DNA of 64,000 nucleotides from the NCBI GenBank assembly GCA_022649165.1, contig JALCNR010000013.1:24369-88368 (forward strand). Direction: 5' to 3'. This document shows, piece by piece, positions 62,865 through 64,000 of the stretch. Within the stretch, counting starts at the first letter, position 1; each line of letters begins with the position of its first letter. The stretch comes from Actinomyces sp. GTDB taxonomy: Bacteria > Actinomycetota > Actinomycetes > Actinomycetales > Actinomycetaceae. Both the position numbers and the translations under genes were made by a program. The notes beneath the pieces are model-generated. The model had not been told where the DNA came from, searched no databases, and saw nothing but the letters and a program-made list of their open reading frames with translations.

Positions 62865-64000
62865 TCAGGAGGAGTAGCGTTCGCGGAACTGGAGCTCGAG
62901 TTCCTCCAGAGTGGAGTTCTTGGTCTCCGGAACGACCTTGATGTAGAAGACCAGCGCCACGACGTTGATCGCGCCGAAGACCGCGTAGGTCCAGGCTGCG
63001 CCCAGGTTGGCGATCATCACGGGGAAGGCGAAGGTGACGACGAAGTTCATCAGCCACAGGCAGCCGACCGAGACGCCCTGGGCGCACCCACGGATCTTGG
63101 AGGGGAACAGCTCCGCCTGGAGGATCCAGTTGACGGTGCCCGACTGCTTGATGAAGACGAAGACCGACACCAGGATGACGACGAGCCACGGCAGGAACGG
63201 CGGGATGGTCGAGGCGATCGACCCGTCGGCGTTCATGTGGGGGGAGATCCCGAGGCCGAAGACCAGGGCGAGGGCGAACAGGGAGAGCGTCACACCCGTC
63301 TCCTGGTAGATCCCGACGTGGCGGCGGAGGAACTTGCCGACCAGGATGAACCCGACGGCGGAACCGATGCACGAGGCGATGCCGGTGAGCACGTTGAGGG
63401 TGATCGAGTTGGCGGCGGAGAATCCGGCCGCCTGGAGGATCTTCGGCAGGTAGTACATGGCGGTGTTGATGCCGGTCAGTTGGTCGAAGAACCCGATGAA
63501 GATGCCGATGAACAGGATCTTGCGCGTCCACTTCGTCCTCACCGTCTGGCGTAGCGTCCACTTCTCCTGCTGGGCCTCGGCGCGGTTGACCTCGACCATC
63601 TGCTCGATCTCCTGAGCGATGTCGTCGCGTCCGTCCTCGCGGATGCGCTTGAGTGCGCCGACAGCCTCGACGTAGTGGCCGTTGGCCGCGTACCACCGCG
63701 AGGATTCCGGCATCATGCGCATCCCGATCCACAGCGCGATGGCCGGGATGGTCGCGAGCACGAGCATGTAGCGCCAGGCCTGTCCGTTGCCGCCGGTGAC
63801 GGCCGCGACGGCGCTCGCGTTGTTGGCGACGTCGTCCCAGGCCGTCATCTGCCCATCGACCTCGACCTGCGGGCCGCCATGGGCGTGAGAGAGGATCGCG
63901 TTCATCGTGTAGGCCAGGAGCTGGCCCGTCACGATCATGAACTGGTCGACCGCCACCAGCGGCCCGCGGATGCGCTGAGGCGCGTTCTCCGAGAGGTAGA
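62865..64000 (-). CDS. MFS sugar/polyol porter, 5' end beyond window
   Basis: 378 codons visible of a ~480-residue sugar porter (XylE/IolT-type). The segment entering the window has YLSENAPQRIRGPLVAVDQF (the RG motif after helix 5-6). PESSRWYAANG precedes the central loop, then FDQLTGINTAMYYLPKIL, IKQSGTVNWILQAELFPSKIRG, and the ending PETKNSTLEELE. The central loop carries the charged KWTLRQTVRTKWTRK. The IolE-like remnant directly downstream suggests an inositol transporter, but glucose or xylose are possible. Confidence 0.93.
   Translation of the reverse strand, partial: YLSENAPQRIRGPLVAVDQFMIVTGQLLAYTMNAILSHAHGGPQVEVDGQMTAWDDVANNASAVAAVTGGNGQAWRYMLVLATIPAIALWIGMRMMPESSRWYAANGHYVEAVGALKRIREDGRDDIAQEIEQMVEVNRAEAQQEKWTLRQTVRTKWTRKILFIGIFIGFFDQLTGINTAMYYLPKILQAAGFSAANSITLNVLTGIASCIGSAVGFILVGKFLRRHVGIYQETGVTLSLFALALVFGLGISPHMNADGSIASTIPPFLPWLVVILVSVFVFIKQSGTVNWILQAELFPSKIRGCAQGVSVGCLWLMNFVVTFAFPVMIANLGAAWTYAVFGAINVVALVFYIKVVPETKNSTLEELELQFRERYSS

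Noticed and set aside
1..64000. Defence system, prophage or integrative element
   Set aside because: I saw no nuclease, methylase, integrase, transposase or phage genes and no att-like direct repeats; gene content is metabolic and transport throughout.

Overview
The window is high-GC actinobacterial DNA (roughly 70% G+C by eye), densely coding on both strands, with many GTG starts, GC-rich hairpin terminators and many genes that appear to be transcribed without a leader (TANNNT 6-8 nt before the start codon). Protein style and gene content point to the Actinomycetaceae (Actinomyces/Schaalia-like). That placement is my inference from recall, not a search result. I found no tRNA, rRNA, IS element, prophage or CRISPR array. 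Two genes run off the edges: prephenate dehydratase on the left and a sugar/polyol porter on the right.

Region 1 (1-12.7 kb) is housekeeping and membrane functions: pheA, a large polytopic membrane protein with a DedA protein, a flippase-like membrane protein carrying a degenerate kinase domain, a CPA2 antiporter, a membrane-anchored alpha/beta hydrolase, a Gfo/Idh/MocA oxidoreductase, a methyltransferase and a TIGR01777 epimerase. Region 2 (12.8-16.75 kb) is a vitamin B1 operon: promoter, TPP riboswitch, a hairpin holding the Shine-Dalgarno sequence, a YkoE-type S-component, one polypeptide fusing two ECF ATPases to EcfT, and a translationally coupled P-loop kinase. Region 3 (16.7-24.6 kb) holds a CycA-like permease, a START-domain protein, transhydrogenase pntAB, and a KstD-like flavoprotein divergent from a TetR regulator. 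Region 4 (24.6-26.2 kb) is a small metal-handling patch with CueP and two His/Cys-rich small proteins. Region 5 (26.2-32.9 kb) has an amidase, an SDR, and a methionine ABC system split over two divergent units (metN-metI and metI2-metQ) around a palindrome-rich control region.

Region 6 (33-36.4 kb) is a three-gene cluster with 4-nt overlaps: a DUF4956 membrane protein, a VTC-type polyphosphate polymerase domain protein and a Cthe_2159-type beta-helix lipoprotein. Region 7 (36.6-55.9 kb) is carbohydrate use in three modules. Module A has a cytosolic beta-helix enzyme, an ABC importer and a LacI regulator. Module B has a GH1 beta-glucosidase, a GH31 YicI-like alpha-xylosidase, an ABC importer and a second LacI regulator. 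Module C is xylB, xylA and a ROK/XylR repressor. Modules B and C together fit import and cytosolic breakdown of xyloglucan-type oligosaccharides (glucose and xylose released, xylose fed to XylA/XylB). No importer ATPase is encoded here, so a shared MsiK-type ATPase elsewhere is expected.

Region 8 (55.9-64 kb) contains an SLC13 anion transporter overlapping a histidine kinase with a cyclic-nucleotide-binding-like domain, which overlaps a stand-alone receiver. Then come cspA with a long leader, a small membrane protein, an iron-dependent alcohol dehydrogenase (FucO type) with a 22-bp-stem terminator, a C-terminal remnant that looks like inosose dehydratase (IolE), and the MFS porter. The most notable items are the riboswitch-controlled ECF triple fusion with its kinase, the operator array of the split methionine transporter, the DUF4956-VTC-Cthe_2159 cluster, the xyloglucan locus with readable operators, and the widespread leaderless promoter pattern.
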